DNA from: an uncultured Bacteroidales bacterium
GTDB lineage: Bacteria > Bacteroidota > Bacteroidia > Bacteroidales > UBA932
Direction of reading: 5' to 3'
DNA: 62,331 bases
Assembly: GCA_944323775.1 (NCBI GenBank)
Contig: CALUTT010000016.1
Location: 1 to 62,331, forward strand
Of this stretch, positions 50,101 through 59,184 are shown one piece after another. A program made the position numbers and the translations under genes. The notes under the pieces are model-generated. The model was not told the origin of the DNA, did not search any database, and was given only the letters and a program-made list of their open reading frames with translations. Position 1 is the stretch's first letter, and every line of letters starts with the position of its first letter.

Positions 50101-50571
50101 CAGACCCAGTTCGACATCAGGGAAGCCTCCGGAATTTTCACCGTCAGGGGCAGGTTCTCCGGCTTTGAATACATCCCAGTTCACCGTAAGGGAATCATAC
50201 CTGTGCGCATGCAGCTTCAGACCGCATAACTCAGCTGCCGGGACAACTATCTTCCCAGCGGCAAGCCTGAACAGATTGACCTTTAGCGAAAGGGCATCGG
50301 CAAAGAGCAGCGTGTCGGACGATTCAGCGGGGAATTCCCCGCATGGATTACAGACACTGACCCCGCCAAGCCTCAGCTCGAGCACAGGGAAAGTACCGAA
50401 CAGACGGACATCCATCGTACTGACGTCCACATCGGCATCGAGCGCATTCCCGGCAAGTTGCACAAGTTTGGCCCTGGGGAAATCAGACTTGAGGACCACC
50501 TGCAGTGCCACCAGAGACACTGCAAGCAGTCCTGCAAGCGTTAGGATAAATATTTTAAGGCACCTTTTCAC
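47104..50571 (-). CDS. AsmA-like large envelope protein
   Basis: An 1155-residue protein with one N-terminal membrane helix (IFILTLAGLLAVSLVALQVVL), then KLVQLAGNALDADVDVSTMDV, the AsmA entry pattern, and long beta-rich repeats as in AsmA/TamB lipid-transfer bridges that span the periplasm. The last about 110 residues are a charged coiled coil ending in arginine-rich RKLERQRRRQERKEAREARR, an unusual tail. Probably helps move lipids to, or keep order in, the outer membrane. Follows the fumarase gene by 12 bases. Confidence 0.82.
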   Translation of the reverse strand: MKRCLKIFILTLAGLLAVSLVALQVVLKSDFPRAKLVQLAGNALDADVDVSTMDVRLFGTFPVLELRLGGVSVCNPCGEFPAESSDTLLFADALSLKVNLFRLAAGKIVVPAAELCGLKLHAHRYDSLTVNWDVFKAGEPAPDGENSGGFPDVELGLLRIGPDCSAVYEDEVSGIRARVDLDRMLAGIGIRSAEGQLQIGRLAMSVDSLSATVASGGDTLSYEISSLELERTAEWTFGIRAESSARLASARLPEMRVPVSLSGTLGFIPDNDGARVSVSDFRLGIDCIPLDVEGELRTGTGGLDIDAAVSLEDCPLDTLRRRYVSALYPLFSSFSTNAVLTADVSASGHLGDGEIPEFKVCVRIPDSRTVYVPNGSGFDLAADVDAVLSPDRLLDVSVREFIAGIDGLSVSVTGSASDLLGADPLYRISADAMADVASLRRFVPDSIPLTDARGALELNLKAATRQSNLTDFKFHNALIGGTLYAEDLSVALSDSVTASMFNGKLVLSSLPSGLDVQFMADSIYYNSGDETVARIRNINNHAGIEKVSSRGRYVPRMSVSTQSDMIFLKVGNARYGVRGASVQASAQRRATRTRRSPGRRGRRALDVVSGVARHDLDFAAADIDISLDSSVVRYLRNWSVSGHLKADGGLMASRSLPLRTRLTALHADFDDRGIVIDTVGIRCGTSDFNLSGEVTGIKNSLIRKSRIGADLRLNSERVNVNELVAASLVGQEDHASLAPSSELDESFVTDTLSDASIDIEDLPLFIVPGNVDVLLSARVGRVDFLEPEIGPFVSGIRIKDRTMQLTSTDIDTEFGHIYADAFYSTRSKEDISAGVNLDLEEMQVDRVMQLVPLVDSLMPALRTFEGNISCELSATARLDSTMTVIMPTLDGVLRVNGRNMKLYDEGQFGKLAGRLLFDRNGVMRIDNLSADAIIHDSRLEVFPFELGIDRFKLAMQGSQGFDKSMRYHVSVLKSPLPLRFGIDLYGTVDNWKVSVGRARLSGGGIPAFTAQLDTVQLNLANSIRNIYLRNVEDVVGFNRRSLNGIYDRKVHMDEVSEEDSHQDEVAREGYAEMLSDIIYERELEDQMKETSEAVDALLEERLSDMTDLVRMNESMMFDARTLRKLERQRRRQERKEAREARREERRAERTYDLES

Positions 50572-50583
50572 ACGGTGCGCCTT

Positions 50584-52206
50584 CTACAGCCCTATGGTCT
50601 TGAAGAAATCGTTGCCCTTGTCGTCAACGAGAATGAATGCAGGGAAATCCTCGACCCTGATCTTCCATATTGCCTCCATTCCGAGTTCGGGATACTCGAC
50701 GCACTCGATGGACTTGATGTTGTTCTGGGCAAGTACGGCCGCCGGGCCTCCGATAGAACCCAGATAGAACCCGCCATGCTTCTTGCAGGCATCGGTCACG
50801 GCCTGGGTACGGTTGCCCTTCGCGATCATGATCATGGAGCCGCCGTGTTCCTGGAAACGGTCGACGTAAGGATCCATTCTGTTGGCGGTGGTAGGGCCCA
50901 TGGATCCGCAGGCATACCCTGCCGGAGTCTTGGCCGGACCGGCATAGTATACGGGATGATCCTTGAAATACTGAGGCAGGTCCTCTCCCTTGTCAAGCCT
51001 TTCATTGAGTCTCGCATGCGCGATGTCACGGGCCACGATAATGGTTCCGCTCAGGCTAAGCCTGGTTGACACGGGATATTTGGTAAGTTCTGCAAGAACG
51101 GCTGACATAGGCTGGTCAAGGTCAATCTTGACGGCGTTGCCTTCTCCGGCATTGCGCAGTTCCTCGGGAATCAGCTCGTATGGCTTGTCGTCGAGCTTCT
51201 CGATCCAGATGCCGTCGGCATTGATCTTCGCCTTGATGTTGCGGTCGGCAGAACAGCTCACGCCAAGTCCGACCGGGCAGCTCGCACCGTGGCGCGGCAG
51301 GCGGATTACCCTGACGTCATGGGCGAAATACTTGCCGCCGAACTGTGCGCCGAGCCCGAGCTTGTACGCGGCGTCGAGCACCAGCTTCTCGGTCTCCAGG
51401 TCACGGAACGCCCTTCCCGTCTCGTCACCGCTTGTGGGCAGGCTGTCATAGTAATGCGTAGATGCGAGCTTGACCGTAAGCAGGTTCTTCTCGGCCGAAG
51501 TGCCGCCTATGACGAAAGCGATGTGGTAGGGCGGACATGCGGCCGTACCGAGTGTCTTCATCTTCGAAACAAGGAAAGGCACGAGTGTGGCAGGGTTCAA
51601 TATTGCCTTTGTCTCCTGATAAAGGTATGTCTTGTTTGCGGAACCGCCGCCCTTTGTGACACACAGGAAACGGTACTCGTCGCCCTCGCAGGCTTCGATG
51701 TCGATCTGTGCGGGGAGATTGCACTTTGTGTTGACCTCTTTGTACATGTCAAGAGGTGCATTCTGGGAATACCTCAGATTCTCCTCGGTGTATGTCTTGT
51801 AGACTCCCAGGCTGAGGGCCTCCTCGTCACAGAAGCCTGTCCAGACCTGCTGGCCCTTCTCTCCGTGGATGATCGCGGTTCCCGTGTCCTGGCAGAACGG
51901 CAGCTTGCCCTTGCAGGCTATTTCCGCATTGCGCAGGAACGTGAGAGCCACGTATCTGTCATTGTCAGAAGCCTCGGGATCGTGCAGGATCTTCGCAACC
52001 TGCTCGTTATGAGAGCGGCGGAGCATGAAGCTTACGTCCCTGAAAGCAGTGTTGGACATCACGGTGAGCGCCTCGCGGGATACCTTAAGTATCCTGTGGC
52101 CCTCGAATTCCGCAGTGCCGACATACTTTTCGGACCCCGGAATCTTATAGTATTCAGTCTTGTCCTCGCCAAGCTGAAACATCGGAGCATACTTAAATTC
52201 AGTCAT
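50584..52206 (-). CDS. fum: fumarate hydratase, class I (iron-sulfur)
   Basis: A 540-residue [4Fe-4S] fumarase of the FumA/B type. N-terminal alpha domain contains [18 protein letters not shown] and [13 protein letters not shown], with cysteines positioned for the cluster; the beta domain ends with [12 protein letters not shown]. Converts fumarate to malate in the reductive or oxidative TCA branch. Two bases after prfB, so cotranscribed. Oxygen-sensitive class I enzymes suit an anaerobe. Confidence 0.96.
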   Translation of the reverse strand: MTEFKYAPMFQLGEDKTEYYKIPGSEKYVGTAEFEGHRILKVSREALTVMSNTAFRDVSFMLRRSHNEQVAKILHDPEASDNDRYVALTFLRNAEIACKGKLPFCQDTGTAIIHGEKGQQVWTGFCDEEALSLGVYKTYTEENLRYSQNAPLDMYKEVNTKCNLPAQIDIEACEGDEYRFLCVTKGGGSANKTYLYQETKAILNPATLVPFLVSKMKTLGTAACPPYHIAFVIGGTSAEKNLLTVKLASTHYYDSLPTSGDETGRAFRDLETEKLVLDAAYKLGLGAQFGGKYFAHDVRVIRLPRHGASCPVGLGVSCSADRNIKAKINADGIWIEKLDDKPYELIPEELRNAGEGNAVKIDLDQPMSAVLAELTKYPVSTRLSLSGTIIVARDIAHARLNERLDKGEDLPQYFKDHPVYYAGPAKTPAGYACGSMGPTTANRMDPYVDRFQEHGGSMIMIAKGNRTQAVTDACKKHGGFYLGSIGGPAAVLAQNNIKSIECVEYPELGMEAIWKIRVEDFPAFILVDDKGNDFFKTIGL

Positions 52207-52207
52207 A

Positions 52208-53275
52208 TCAGTTTTGCATTAGAAATGTCTTCATGAATTCGTTGATATCGCCGTCGAGCACCGCCTGGGTGTCTGCAGTCTCATAGCCTGTCCGCAGATC
52301 CTTCACCATCTTGTACGGGTGGAGCACATACGACCTGATCTGGGAGCCCCATTCTATCTTCTTCTTCTGGCCCTCGAGCTCAGCCTGCTTCTCCTGGCGC
52401 TTCTTGAGTTCGATGTCATAAAGCCTCGACTTGAGTATCCTCAGGGCATTCTGCCGGTTGTCCTGCTGGCTGCGGGTCTCCGTATTCTCGACCATGATGC
52501 CCGTCGGGATATGGCGGACGCGTACTCCGGTCTCGACCTTGTTGACGTTCTGGCCTCCGTGCCCTCCCGAACGGAAGGTATCCCATTCGATATCGGCAGG
52601 ATTAATCTCTATGTTAATCGTGTCGTCGACAAGAGGATAGACAAACACCGAGCTGAAAGTCGTCTGGCGCTTGCCCTGGGCGTTGAACGGTGATATCCTC
52701 ACAAGTCTGTGCACTCCCGATTCGGCCTTCAGATAGCCGTAGGCATAATCACCCTCGAACTGGATGGTGGCAGACTTTATTCCTGTCTCGTCACCTTCCT
52801 GTTCCTCAGTGACAGTCATCTTGTATCCGTTCCGCTCACCCCAGCGCAGGTACATGCGCATCAGCATAGCACTCCAGTCATTGGCCTCCGTTCCGCCGGC
52901 TCCTGAATTGATGGTCAGCACGGCTCCAAGCGAATCGCCCTCGCCACCTAGCATGTTCCGCAGCTCCAGGTCTTCGACAAGACCTTTCGCATGGACATAG
53001 GCAGCATCCGTCTCGGCGCTGTCGGGATCGAGTTCGAGCAGCACTTCCAGATCGTCTACCGCGCTCTTCGCGGCATCGAAAGAACTTACCCAGGTCTTGA
53101 CGGCGCTGATGGACTTCAGGAAAGCCTCAGCCTGTTTGGGATCATTCCAGAAATCGCTTTCCTGACTTCTGGCCTCCTTGTCCGCAACCTCGGTGCGCTT
53201 CTTCTCGATTCCAAGGCACGAGTCAAGTTTCCGGACCCGGGCCTGCAAATCCTTTATCTGGTCTAGGGTTATCAT
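52208..53275 (-). CDS. prfB: peptide chain release factor 2, no programmed frameshift
   Basis: A 355-residue RF2. The stop-codon reading loop [18 protein letters not shown] (SPF) and the GGQ motif [19 protein letters not shown] are intact. The N-terminus is one continuous frame ([18 protein letters not shown], then [12 protein letters not shown]), so the in-frame TGA and frameshift found in most bacterial prfB genes are absent. The ATG at 53275 is preferred to a TTG at 53284; a -7 box ends 6 bases upstream, giving an almost leaderless message. Confidence 0.97.
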   Translation of the reverse strand: MITLDQIKDLQARVRKLDSCLGIEKKRTEVADKEARSQESDFWNDPKQAEAFLKSISAVKTWVSSFDAAKSAVDDLEVLLELDPDSAETDAAYVHAKGLVEDLELRNMLGGEGDSLGAVLTINSGAGGTEANDWSAMLMRMYLRWGERNGYKMTVTEEQEGDETGIKSATIQFEGDYAYGYLKAESGVHRLVRISPFNAQGKRQTTFSSVFVYPLVDDTINIEINPADIEWDTFRSGGHGGQNVNKVETGVRVRHIPTGIMVENTETRSQQDNRQNALRILKSRLYDIELKKRQEKQAELEGQKKKIEWGSQIRSYVLHPYKMVKDLRTGYETADTQAVLDGDINEFMKTFLMQN

Positions 53276-53281
53276 AATCGA

Positions 53282-53289
53282 CAAATTTA
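53282..53289 (-). promoter_or_regulatory. -7 box of the prfB operon, near-leaderless
   Basis: TAAATTTG on the minus strand, 6 bases before the prfB ATG. No TTTG at 19-21 bases. Confidence 0.5.
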
Positions 53290-53309
53290 ATGAATTATTT
53301 CCAATCTGT

Positions 53310-53340
53310 TTTGAATAATTTGCAGGATGGAGTAATTTTG
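53310..53340 (+). promoter_or_regulatory. murI promoter, leaderless arrangement
   Basis: TTTG (53310-53313), 19 bases, TAATTTTG (53333-53340), then CCGC and the ATG at 53345. Both elements and the spacing are consensus, so transcription should start at or beside the start codon. Confidence 0.75.
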
Positions 53341-53344
53341 CCGC

Positions 53345-54124
53345 ATGGCATCAATCGGCATAATGGATTCCGGAGTCGGGGGACTCTCCGTAATGAGGGA
53401 GATCGTCAAGATCATTCCCGACGCCGACTGCATATACTTTGCAGACAACGCCTACTGCCCTTACGGAGAAAAAGCCCCTGAATTCATCCTTTCCCGCTGC
53501 CGCGCCGTCACGGACATGATGCTGTCCGAAGGCGTGCAGGCAATGGTACTTGCGTGCAACACGGCTACGGCCGCCGCAATAAACCAGCTCAGACAGACAT
53601 ACGGGATTCCCTTTGTCGGGATGGAGCCTGCCATAAAGCCGGCGGCTCTCATGACAAGGAGCGGCACCGTCGGGGTACTCGCCACGGCAGGCACCCTTAA
53701 AGGCTCAAAATATCAAGGGACAAAGCACAGGATAGAAGGCAGCGTAAGAATCGTGGAATGCGTGGGCAGGGGGTTTGTGGAGCTCGTAGAGGCATGCGAG
53801 TTCTCTGGAGACCATGCTGAAAAGGTAGTCGCAGCCAGCCTGCAGCCGCTGCTCGACGCCGGAGCCGACACGATAGTGCTAGGATGCACTCACTACCCTT
53901 TCCTGCTCGACACGATGCGGAAAATCGCTCCGGAAGGCACCAGGTTCATAGACCCGGCCCCCGCTGTCGCGTCTCACCTTCTCGACGTGCTGGTCGGGAA
54001 CGGCATAGACCCCAAATCAGGTTCCGGCAGCAGGAAATTCCTGTGTTCCGGTCCGGAAAACGCCCTGAAGAGGCTGGCCGGAACAATATTCAATACAGAT
54101 AATATTTCGCGCTCAGACGTTTGA
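53345..54124 (+). CDS. murI: glutamate racemase
   Basis: A 259-residue enzyme supplying D-glutamate for peptidoglycan. IGIMDSGVGGLSVMREI at the start, VLACNTATAAA with the first catalytic cysteine and VLGCTHYPFLLD with the second are all present. There is no ribosome-binding site and the promoter abuts the start codon. Its 3' end overlaps the convergent namZ gene by 35 bases. Confidence 0.97.
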   Translation: MASIGIMDSGVGGLSVMREIVKIIPDADCIYFADNAYCPYGEKAPEFILSRCRAVTDMMLSEGVQAMVLACNTATAAAINQLRQTYGIPFVGMEPAIKPAALMTRSGTVGVLATAGTLKGSKYQGTKHRIEGSVRIVECVGRGFVELVEACEFSGDHAEKVVAASLQPLLDAGADTIVLGCTHYPFLLDTMRKIAPEGTRFIDPAPAVASHLLDVLVGNGIDPKSGSGSRKFLCSGPENALKRLAGTIFNTDNISRSDV

Positions 54125-55346
54125 ACGCCTCCACATCGGCATTCCAGTATTCCAGAATGTCCGACACCTTCATGCTGCCGCCGAACACCGTGGACACATA
54201 ATCCGATCCGCAGACCTTGTTGAACATCGGAATCCTGTCTTCCGAACTTTCAAACGGATTCCTCCCGTAAAGCTCCCATACTGCCTGCATGACATAGAAC
54301 TGGGTCAGCGTTATGGTGGCTGCATCATAGTCAGTATAGTAATACTGGACTCCATGCACCAGTTTTCCGGCAAGGCGCCCGGAAATGGGTTTGTAGTGTA
54401 TTGTCCTCCAGGCCACACCAGGTATCCGATAGCTGTCGAGCTTCTCCTTGAGCTCGTCGGCGTCCACCCACTGTTCGGCGAAGGTGGCGAACGGAAGGGT
54501 GTATCCTATGCCGATATTGAGATAGTTGTACATCTCCCCTATCAGACCGGCCGAAGGGTAGCATACGGCACTCTCGGGATACGGTATGTTAGGGGAAGGG
54601 CTCACCCAGGGAAGTCCGGTCTGAGGGAAAAGCATGTCTCTGTGCCAGCCTTGCATGGGAATCACCATAAGGTCGCACTTCAGCGGCTCCTCCCTGCCGT
54701 TCTGCCCGCAGTTAAGGCCTTCCTCGTTGATAAGCATCGCGAGTTCCCCCACGGTAAGGCCGTACACATACGGAATCTTGTACTGGCTGACGAATGAATG
54801 GAACCCGTCACGCACAAGCGGGCCCTCAACCTTTTCTCCGCCGAGAGGATTCGGCCTGTCAAGCACCATGAGAGGGACGCCGGTCTCGGCACAGGTCCTC
54901 ATCACTAGGCCGAGCGTGGATATGAAAGTATAGGAACGGCTCCCGACATCCTGTATGTCATAAATCATAATGTCGATGCCCTCCAGCATATCGGGCGTCG
55001 GCTGGCGTGTCGCGCCGTAGAGGGAATATACAGGCAGCCCCGTTTTCGCATCGGTTCCGGATTCGACCGTCTCGCCGGCATAGATGTCTCCGCGCACGCC
55101 ATGCTCGGGAGCAAAGAGCGCGACCAGTTCGAGCCCCGGAGCCGAGTAAAGTATGTCGATTGTAGAATTGAGACGGCTGTCGACACCGGAGGGATTGGTC
55201 ACAAGACCCAGCCTCTTCCCCTCGAGCCCGCGGAAACCGTTGTCACGCAGGACCTCGATGCCGGGCTTGACCCGGGCACCGGCAGCGACCGTCAGGAGCA
55301 CTGCCGCCGAACAAAGAAAGTTACGAATACTGTGGCAAGACAACAT
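54090..55346 (-). CDS. namZ: DUF1343 protein, NamZ-type exo-beta-N-acetylmuramidase, exported
   Basis: A 418-residue protein with a signal peptide (NFLCSAAVLLTVAAGARVK) and the DUF1343 features GLVTNPSGVDSRLNSTID, FAPEHGVRGDIYAGETV and MIYDIQDVGSRSYTF. DUF1343 enzymes (GH171) release terminal MurNAc from peptidoglycan fragments. The start at 55346 lies 55 bases inside the ampG gene; the longer frame has no signal peptide in place. Position after ampG supports a recycling role. Confidence 0.92.
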   Translation of the reverse strand: MLSCHSIRNFLCSAAVLLTVAAGARVKPGIEVLRDNGFRGLEGKRLGLVTNPSGVDSRLNSTIDILYSAPGLELVALFAPEHGVRGDIYAGETVESGTDAKTGLPVYSLYGATRQPTPDMLEGIDIMIYDIQDVGSRSYTFISTLGLVMRTCAETGVPLMVLDRPNPLGGEKVEGPLVRDGFHSFVSQYKIPYVYGLTVGELAMLINEEGLNCGQNGREEPLKCDLMVIPMQGWHRDMLFPQTGLPWVSPSPNIPYPESAVCYPSAGLIGEMYNYLNIGIGYTLPFATFAEQWVDADELKEKLDSYRIPGVAWRTIHYKPISGRLAGKLVHGVQYYYTDYDAATITLTQFYVMQAVWELYGRNPFESSEDRIPMFNKVCGSDYVSTVFGGSMKVSDILEYWNADVEAFKRLSAKYYLY

Positions 55347-56551
55347 ACCATTACCATTATGAAAAATCCAACATATCCAAGCATTTCCTGCAGCCAGCCG
55401 GAAAACAGGCCCGGAATCATCATTGAAAGGGCCATGAAGGCAGTACATATCGCGTAGTGGGAAGTCTTGAACTCGCCCTCCGAGAAATGCATCATGTAGA
55501 GCATGTAGGCCGTGAAGCCGAAACCGTATCCGAACTGGTCAAATGCAACGCAAAGATAAACAATCCATTTCTGTTCCGGAAGAGCGGCCGCCATAAAAAG
55601 ATACACGGCGCAGGGAAGAGCCAGAGACAGAGACATCGGCCACAGGGAGCGCTTCAATCCGACAGTGGCAGCATATATGCCGCCGAGTATCCCGCCGACG
55701 GTCAGAGCTATCACACCGACAGTGCCGTAGACAAGCCCTGACTCCGCAGTGGTCATCCCCAGACCGCCCTCCGTGGAGGGATCCAGCAGAAACGGGGTCA
55801 GCATCTTCACGGAGAACGCCTCCGGGAGACGGTAAAGCAGCATGAAAACTATGGCCAGCCACACGCCTTCCTTGCGGAAAAAACTTGTCCAGGCGCGGCC
55901 GAATTCTTCGGCAAGCCGGCGCATGGAACCTTTTTCCCGGACCACGCCTCCTTCAGGAGAAGGCAGAGCTGCGAAATGCCACAAGGCTAGCATCCCGAAA
56001 AGGACGCTGCACGCCAGAAGAGTCACCCTCCATGCAAGAGGCACATTTCCGGAGCGGAGCTCGAGGACTCCCGCGAGCACGACTATGACTCCCTGGCCGA
56101 ATACTGATGAAATCCTGTAAAACGTGCTTCTGATGCCGACAAACAGCGACTGATCCTTCTCCCCGAGGGCAATCATGTAGAAGCCGTCGGCCGCAATGTC
56201 ATGGGTGGACGAGGCAAAAGCCAGCAGATAGAACACCAGCAGGGAAAACCCGAACACGTCCGGGCTCACCGAAAGCGCAAGCAGGGCAAAGCCAAGAGTC
56301 ATGACGGCCTGCATTGAAAGAATCCACCAGCGCTTGGTCCTGATGATGTCCACGAGAGGGCTCCACAACGGTTTTATGACCCACGGGAGATAGAGCAGAG
56401 AAGTAAGCATGGCAAGCTCTCCGTTCGGCATTCCAAGACGCTTGAACATCGTTACGGAAATTACATTGACGATGAAATAAGGTATTCCCTCGGCAAAATA
56501 CAGGGTAGGCACCCAAGCCCACGGCCTACTGCTCAATTTCCGCACCGACAT
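55292..56551 (-). CDS. ampG: AmpG-family muropeptide permease (MFS)
   Basis: A 419-residue MFS transporter with 12 predicted helices. PTLYFAEGIPYFIVNVISV is the AmpG entry segment, and DIAADGFYMIALGEKDQ the conserved loop with acidic residues. It imports GlcNAc-anhydroMurNAc peptides to the cytoplasm. It overlaps the SpoIID fusion gene by 26 bases upstream and namZ by 55 downstream, so translation is coupled. Confidence 0.93.
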   Translation of the reverse strand: MSVRKLSSRPWAWVPTLYFAEGIPYFIVNVISVTMFKRLGMPNGELAMLTSLLYLPWVIKPLWSPLVDIIRTKRWWILSMQAVMTLGFALLALSVSPDVFGFSLLVFYLLAFASSTHDIAADGFYMIALGEKDQSLFVGIRSTFYRISSVFGQGVIVVLAGVLELRSGNVPLAWRVTLLACSVLFGMLALWHFAALPSPEGGVVREKGSMRRLAEEFGRAWTSFFRKEGVWLAIVFMLLYRLPEAFSVKMLTPFLLDPSTEGGLGMTTAESGLVYGTVGVIALTVGGILGGIYAATVGLKRSLWPMSLSLALPCAVYLFMAAALPEQKWIVYLCVAFDQFGYGFGFTAYMLYMMHFSEGEFKTSHYAICTAFMALSMMIPGLFSGWLQEMLGYVGFFIMVMVCCLATVFVTFFVRRQCS

Positions 56552-58610
56552 AGTAGTGTTTCAGTATTTGAATGTAGTCATATCCTTCCGCGGCCATAAC
56601 GGCGGCGCCTATCTGACAGAGGCCGACTCCGTGGCCCCACCCCTTTCCCTTGAATATGAACCGGTCCCCTTCCCTGCTCACGCTGAATGCCGAACTCTTG
56701 AGATGCGAACGGCTCAGGGCCTTTCTTATCGCCAGTTCCTTGCCTATCACTCCGCTGCGCAGGCTCCCCGTGATCCTCAGATATTTAATACGGCCGGAAG
56801 GACCGCATTCCAGCGGCTCCAGGCTCTCGACCGTTCCGTAGTCCACACCCGTACGCTGCTTCACGATTCCGGACAGCTCGTCGACAGTGTAGCTCTCCGT
56901 CCAGTCATGGAAGTCAGCGGTCTGGAGGTCATAGTCATTAAGTACGGAAGAAAGCACCGAGGTATCCCTGCAGTCACAGAAACTGTCCTCGACACTCTGA
57001 AGGTACGGATAGTCCCGGTCCTCCCAGCAAGTGCTGTAAAGTTCGGTGCGGCCCCCGCAACACTTGGAATAACGGGTGTCACACAATTCTCCATGATAGC
57101 GCAGAGTCTGCCCCCACGTCTTGTCAATTGCCTCCCTTACGCCGTCACCGACCGCAAAGGTCAGGCCCTGATACCGCTGGCAATGATCGTCCGCACACAC
57201 GTCGAATGCCTCGTGCGGGGTCTTCCTTCCGGCCTCGCGGTCCGCAAGCCGCGCCTCAAGCCAGCTGCGCGAGATCACGGCATGCGCCTTGAGCAGTTCA
57301 ACAGGAGCTGATGAACGCATCTCGGAAGAAATCACGCTCATGAGATAATCTTCCTCGCCGACACAGTTCACGGCCGTTATCCTGTCCCCTTCGACAATGA
57401 ACCTCAGGCCGCCCGCATATCTGAGTGTAAGTTTCTGCTGCCAGTGGAAATCTATGCCTATCGTAACGTCGTAAAGGATAAACGAAGGTTCGGCGAAAAG
57501 GGTGGAAAGAGTCATCGAGTCAAAATAGAGCTCGTCATACAGCATGCCGTTGTATGCTATGCGTCCCTCGCACCAGCTTACCTTCTGAGGGCCCGCTCCG
57601 TCGGAAATCACTTCAAACACTATTTCCTTCGCAGACAGGAGTCCGACCGAGATCGTCCTCTGGGTACGTGCAAGCCTCCACAGTATCATCTTCTGCTCAT
57701 CCTCGGAGACGGTGACTTCGGCAAGCATGTCGGAAAGCAGGCCGGCATCAGCCTTCTGGAAATCCTCCTTGAGAGGAGCGACGAAGACCCCCGCCATGTC
57801 AGCGGCCCCGGGACTTATGGACAGATGTTCTTCAGGACACTCGGAATAGAAGTGATGCGAGCGTTTTGCAGAGCGCAGGACCACAAAACAGCGGAACTCC
57901 GCCCCTTTCACATAACAGTACAGATTGAACTTTGGTTCTCCTTCTCCCGGCTGCCTGTCCGTACAGTCCAGCAGCCTGTAGAAGAGCTTGGTCAAAGACT
58001 TGGAAGTGTTTGCCTTCAGTGCGAAGACCCCGTTCACATAATCGGGATATCTGTACAGAGTAGCATCCTTGACAGAACACAGAGGGGCGCGAGGATTGTC
58101 AAGAAAAGAGTCGATCGCCTCTTCCAGAGGGAGGTTGTGCCGAGGTATCGCCTGAAAATGAAGGTGGTCCGGAGCGGAAGCCCCGCTCTGCGGACCGTTA
58201 TAGAATACGAGATAGTCCGGATACCTTGACACGAAGTCAAGCATGTCCGGCATGTGATGCCATATCTCCTGGGGCATGTGCGTGTCCCTGACAATCACAA
58301 GGTGCCCGGCAAAGATGGGGTATGGGTTGACCTGGATATTGTACTTGCGGCCCTTGCGGCCCTCGAACTTCAGGTGGAACTGCTCTTTGGGCCGGTTCTC
58401 GGAGCACAGGAAGCACTTGCGCGACGCTATCGCCTCCGCAGACGTGTCCGCCAGGGATGAGAGCACTCTCTGAGGATTGTACTGAAGGATGCACCTGAGT
58501 CCGTTCACAGTGACCTCCCGGCGTTTCATTGTCTTGAGGGCGCGGAAGTTGGACGATGCAAGCTGCCACACGGAAAGCTGATCCCTTATGAATTTCTTCA
58601 GATCCTTCAT
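56526..58610 (-). CDS. DUF4922 - SpoIID/LytB fusion protein
   Basis: A 694-residue two-part protein. Residues about 1-310 form DUF4922, a GalT/HIT-like nucleotidyltransferase fold (SRKCFLCSENRPKEQF with a CxxC, and SGASAPDHLHFQAIPRH with an HxH motif). From about 370 the SpoIID amidase-enhancer domain follows: VGEEDYLMSVISSEMRS, LKAHAVISRSWL, and the final GKGWGHGVGLCQIGA. The ATG at 58610 follows the NUDIX stop by 5 bases. No signal peptide is seen, odd for a domain that acts on peptidoglycan. Typical of Bacteroidota. Confidence 0.88.
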   Translation of the reverse strand: MKDLKKFIRDQLSVWQLASSNFRALKTMKRREVTVNGLRCILQYNPQRVLSSLADTSAEAIASRKCFLCSENRPKEQFHLKFEGRKGRKYNIQVNPYPIFAGHLVIVRDTHMPQEIWHHMPDMLDFVSRYPDYLVFYNGPQSGASAPDHLHFQAIPRHNLPLEEAIDSFLDNPRAPLCSVKDATLYRYPDYVNGVFALKANTSKSLTKLFYRLLDCTDRQPGEGEPKFNLYCYVKGAEFRCFVVLRSAKRSHHFYSECPEEHLSISPGAADMAGVFVAPLKEDFQKADAGLLSDMLAEVTVSEDEQKMILWRLARTQRTISVGLLSAKEIVFEVISDGAGPQKVSWCEGRIAYNGMLYDELYFDSMTLSTLFAEPSFILYDVTIGIDFHWQQKLTLRYAGGLRFIVEGDRITAVNCVGEEDYLMSVISSEMRSSAPVELLKAHAVISRSWLEARLADREAGRKTPHEAFDVCADDHCQRYQGLTFAVGDGVREAIDKTWGQTLRYHGELCDTRYSKCCGGRTELYSTCWEDRDYPYLQSVEDSFCDCRDTSVLSSVLNDYDLQTADFHDWTESYTVDELSGIVKQRTGVDYGTVESLEPLECGPSGRIKYLRITGSLRSGVIGKELAIRKALSRSHLKSSAFSVSREGDRFIFKGKGWGHGVGLCQIGAAVMAAEGYDYIQILKHYYVGAEIEQ

Positions 58611-58615
58611 ATGCG

Positions 58616-59182
58616 TCAAAGCAGAGAAAGAAGTTTATCCTTGATTCTGGCGTACTCCGACTCGAAATTCGGAGTCAGCACACCCTTCCCGATGGCCGAC
58701 TCGATCTCGCCTGTACTCCAGTAGCGTCCGTCGATGACCTCGACTCCGTCGGGTACAGGATGGAAATTGCCTACAGCCGCAAATACATTCACAAGCTCCC
58801 TCTCGACACCGGACTCAAACACATAGCTGCAGATGGAGACCGGATTGAATCCGCTGAAATGCAGTTCCTCCGAAGCTTCCCTGTAAAGGGCCTCCACGAT
58901 GAATTCGCCGTAGCTGACATGCCCTCCTACCGCAGTGTCCCACATCAGCGGGAGCAGGTCCTTGTCTGCGCTGCGCCGCTGCAGATATATCATTCCCTCC
59001 CTGTTGATGATATGCAGGTGCACAACCGGATGAAGAGGTCTGGAGCCGCCGTGGCAGAATTTTCTCGAGGCCTGAGCCACGACAAGGCCGTTGGGATCCA
59101 CGACAGGAAGCATTTCATTTGCCGCCGCCGTATCACTGCCTTTTAGGGGCGGAGCTATCTGAGCCGGATAAATCAGTTCCAT
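58616..59182 (-). CDS. NUDIX hydrolase (YfcD-like)
   Basis: A 188-residue NUDIX enzyme. The NUDIX box reads GGHVSYGEFIVEALYREASEEL, intact (G-x5-E-x7-R-E-x2-E-E). The preceding HLHIINREGMIYLQRRS and PLMWDTAVG segments resemble YfcD and isopentenyl diphosphate isomerase type I. Hydrolyses a nucleoside diphosphate-linked substrate, unknown. Starts 2 bases after the HU-like gene stop. Confidence 0.93.
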   Translation of the reverse strand: MELIYPAQIAPPLKGSDTAAANEMLPVVDPNGLVVAQASRKFCHGGSRPLHPVVHLHIINREGMIYLQRRSADKDLLPLMWDTAVGGHVSYGEFIVEALYREASEELHFSGFNPVSICSYVFESGVERELVNVFAAVGNFHPVPDGVEVIDGRYWSTGEIESAIGKGVLTPNFESEYARIKDKLLSLL

Positions 59183-59184
59183 AG

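Noticed and set aside
51289-52236. Plus-strand ORF of 315 codons opposite fumarase
   Set aside because: Antisense shadow of a well-recognised enzyme; no start signals or family features.
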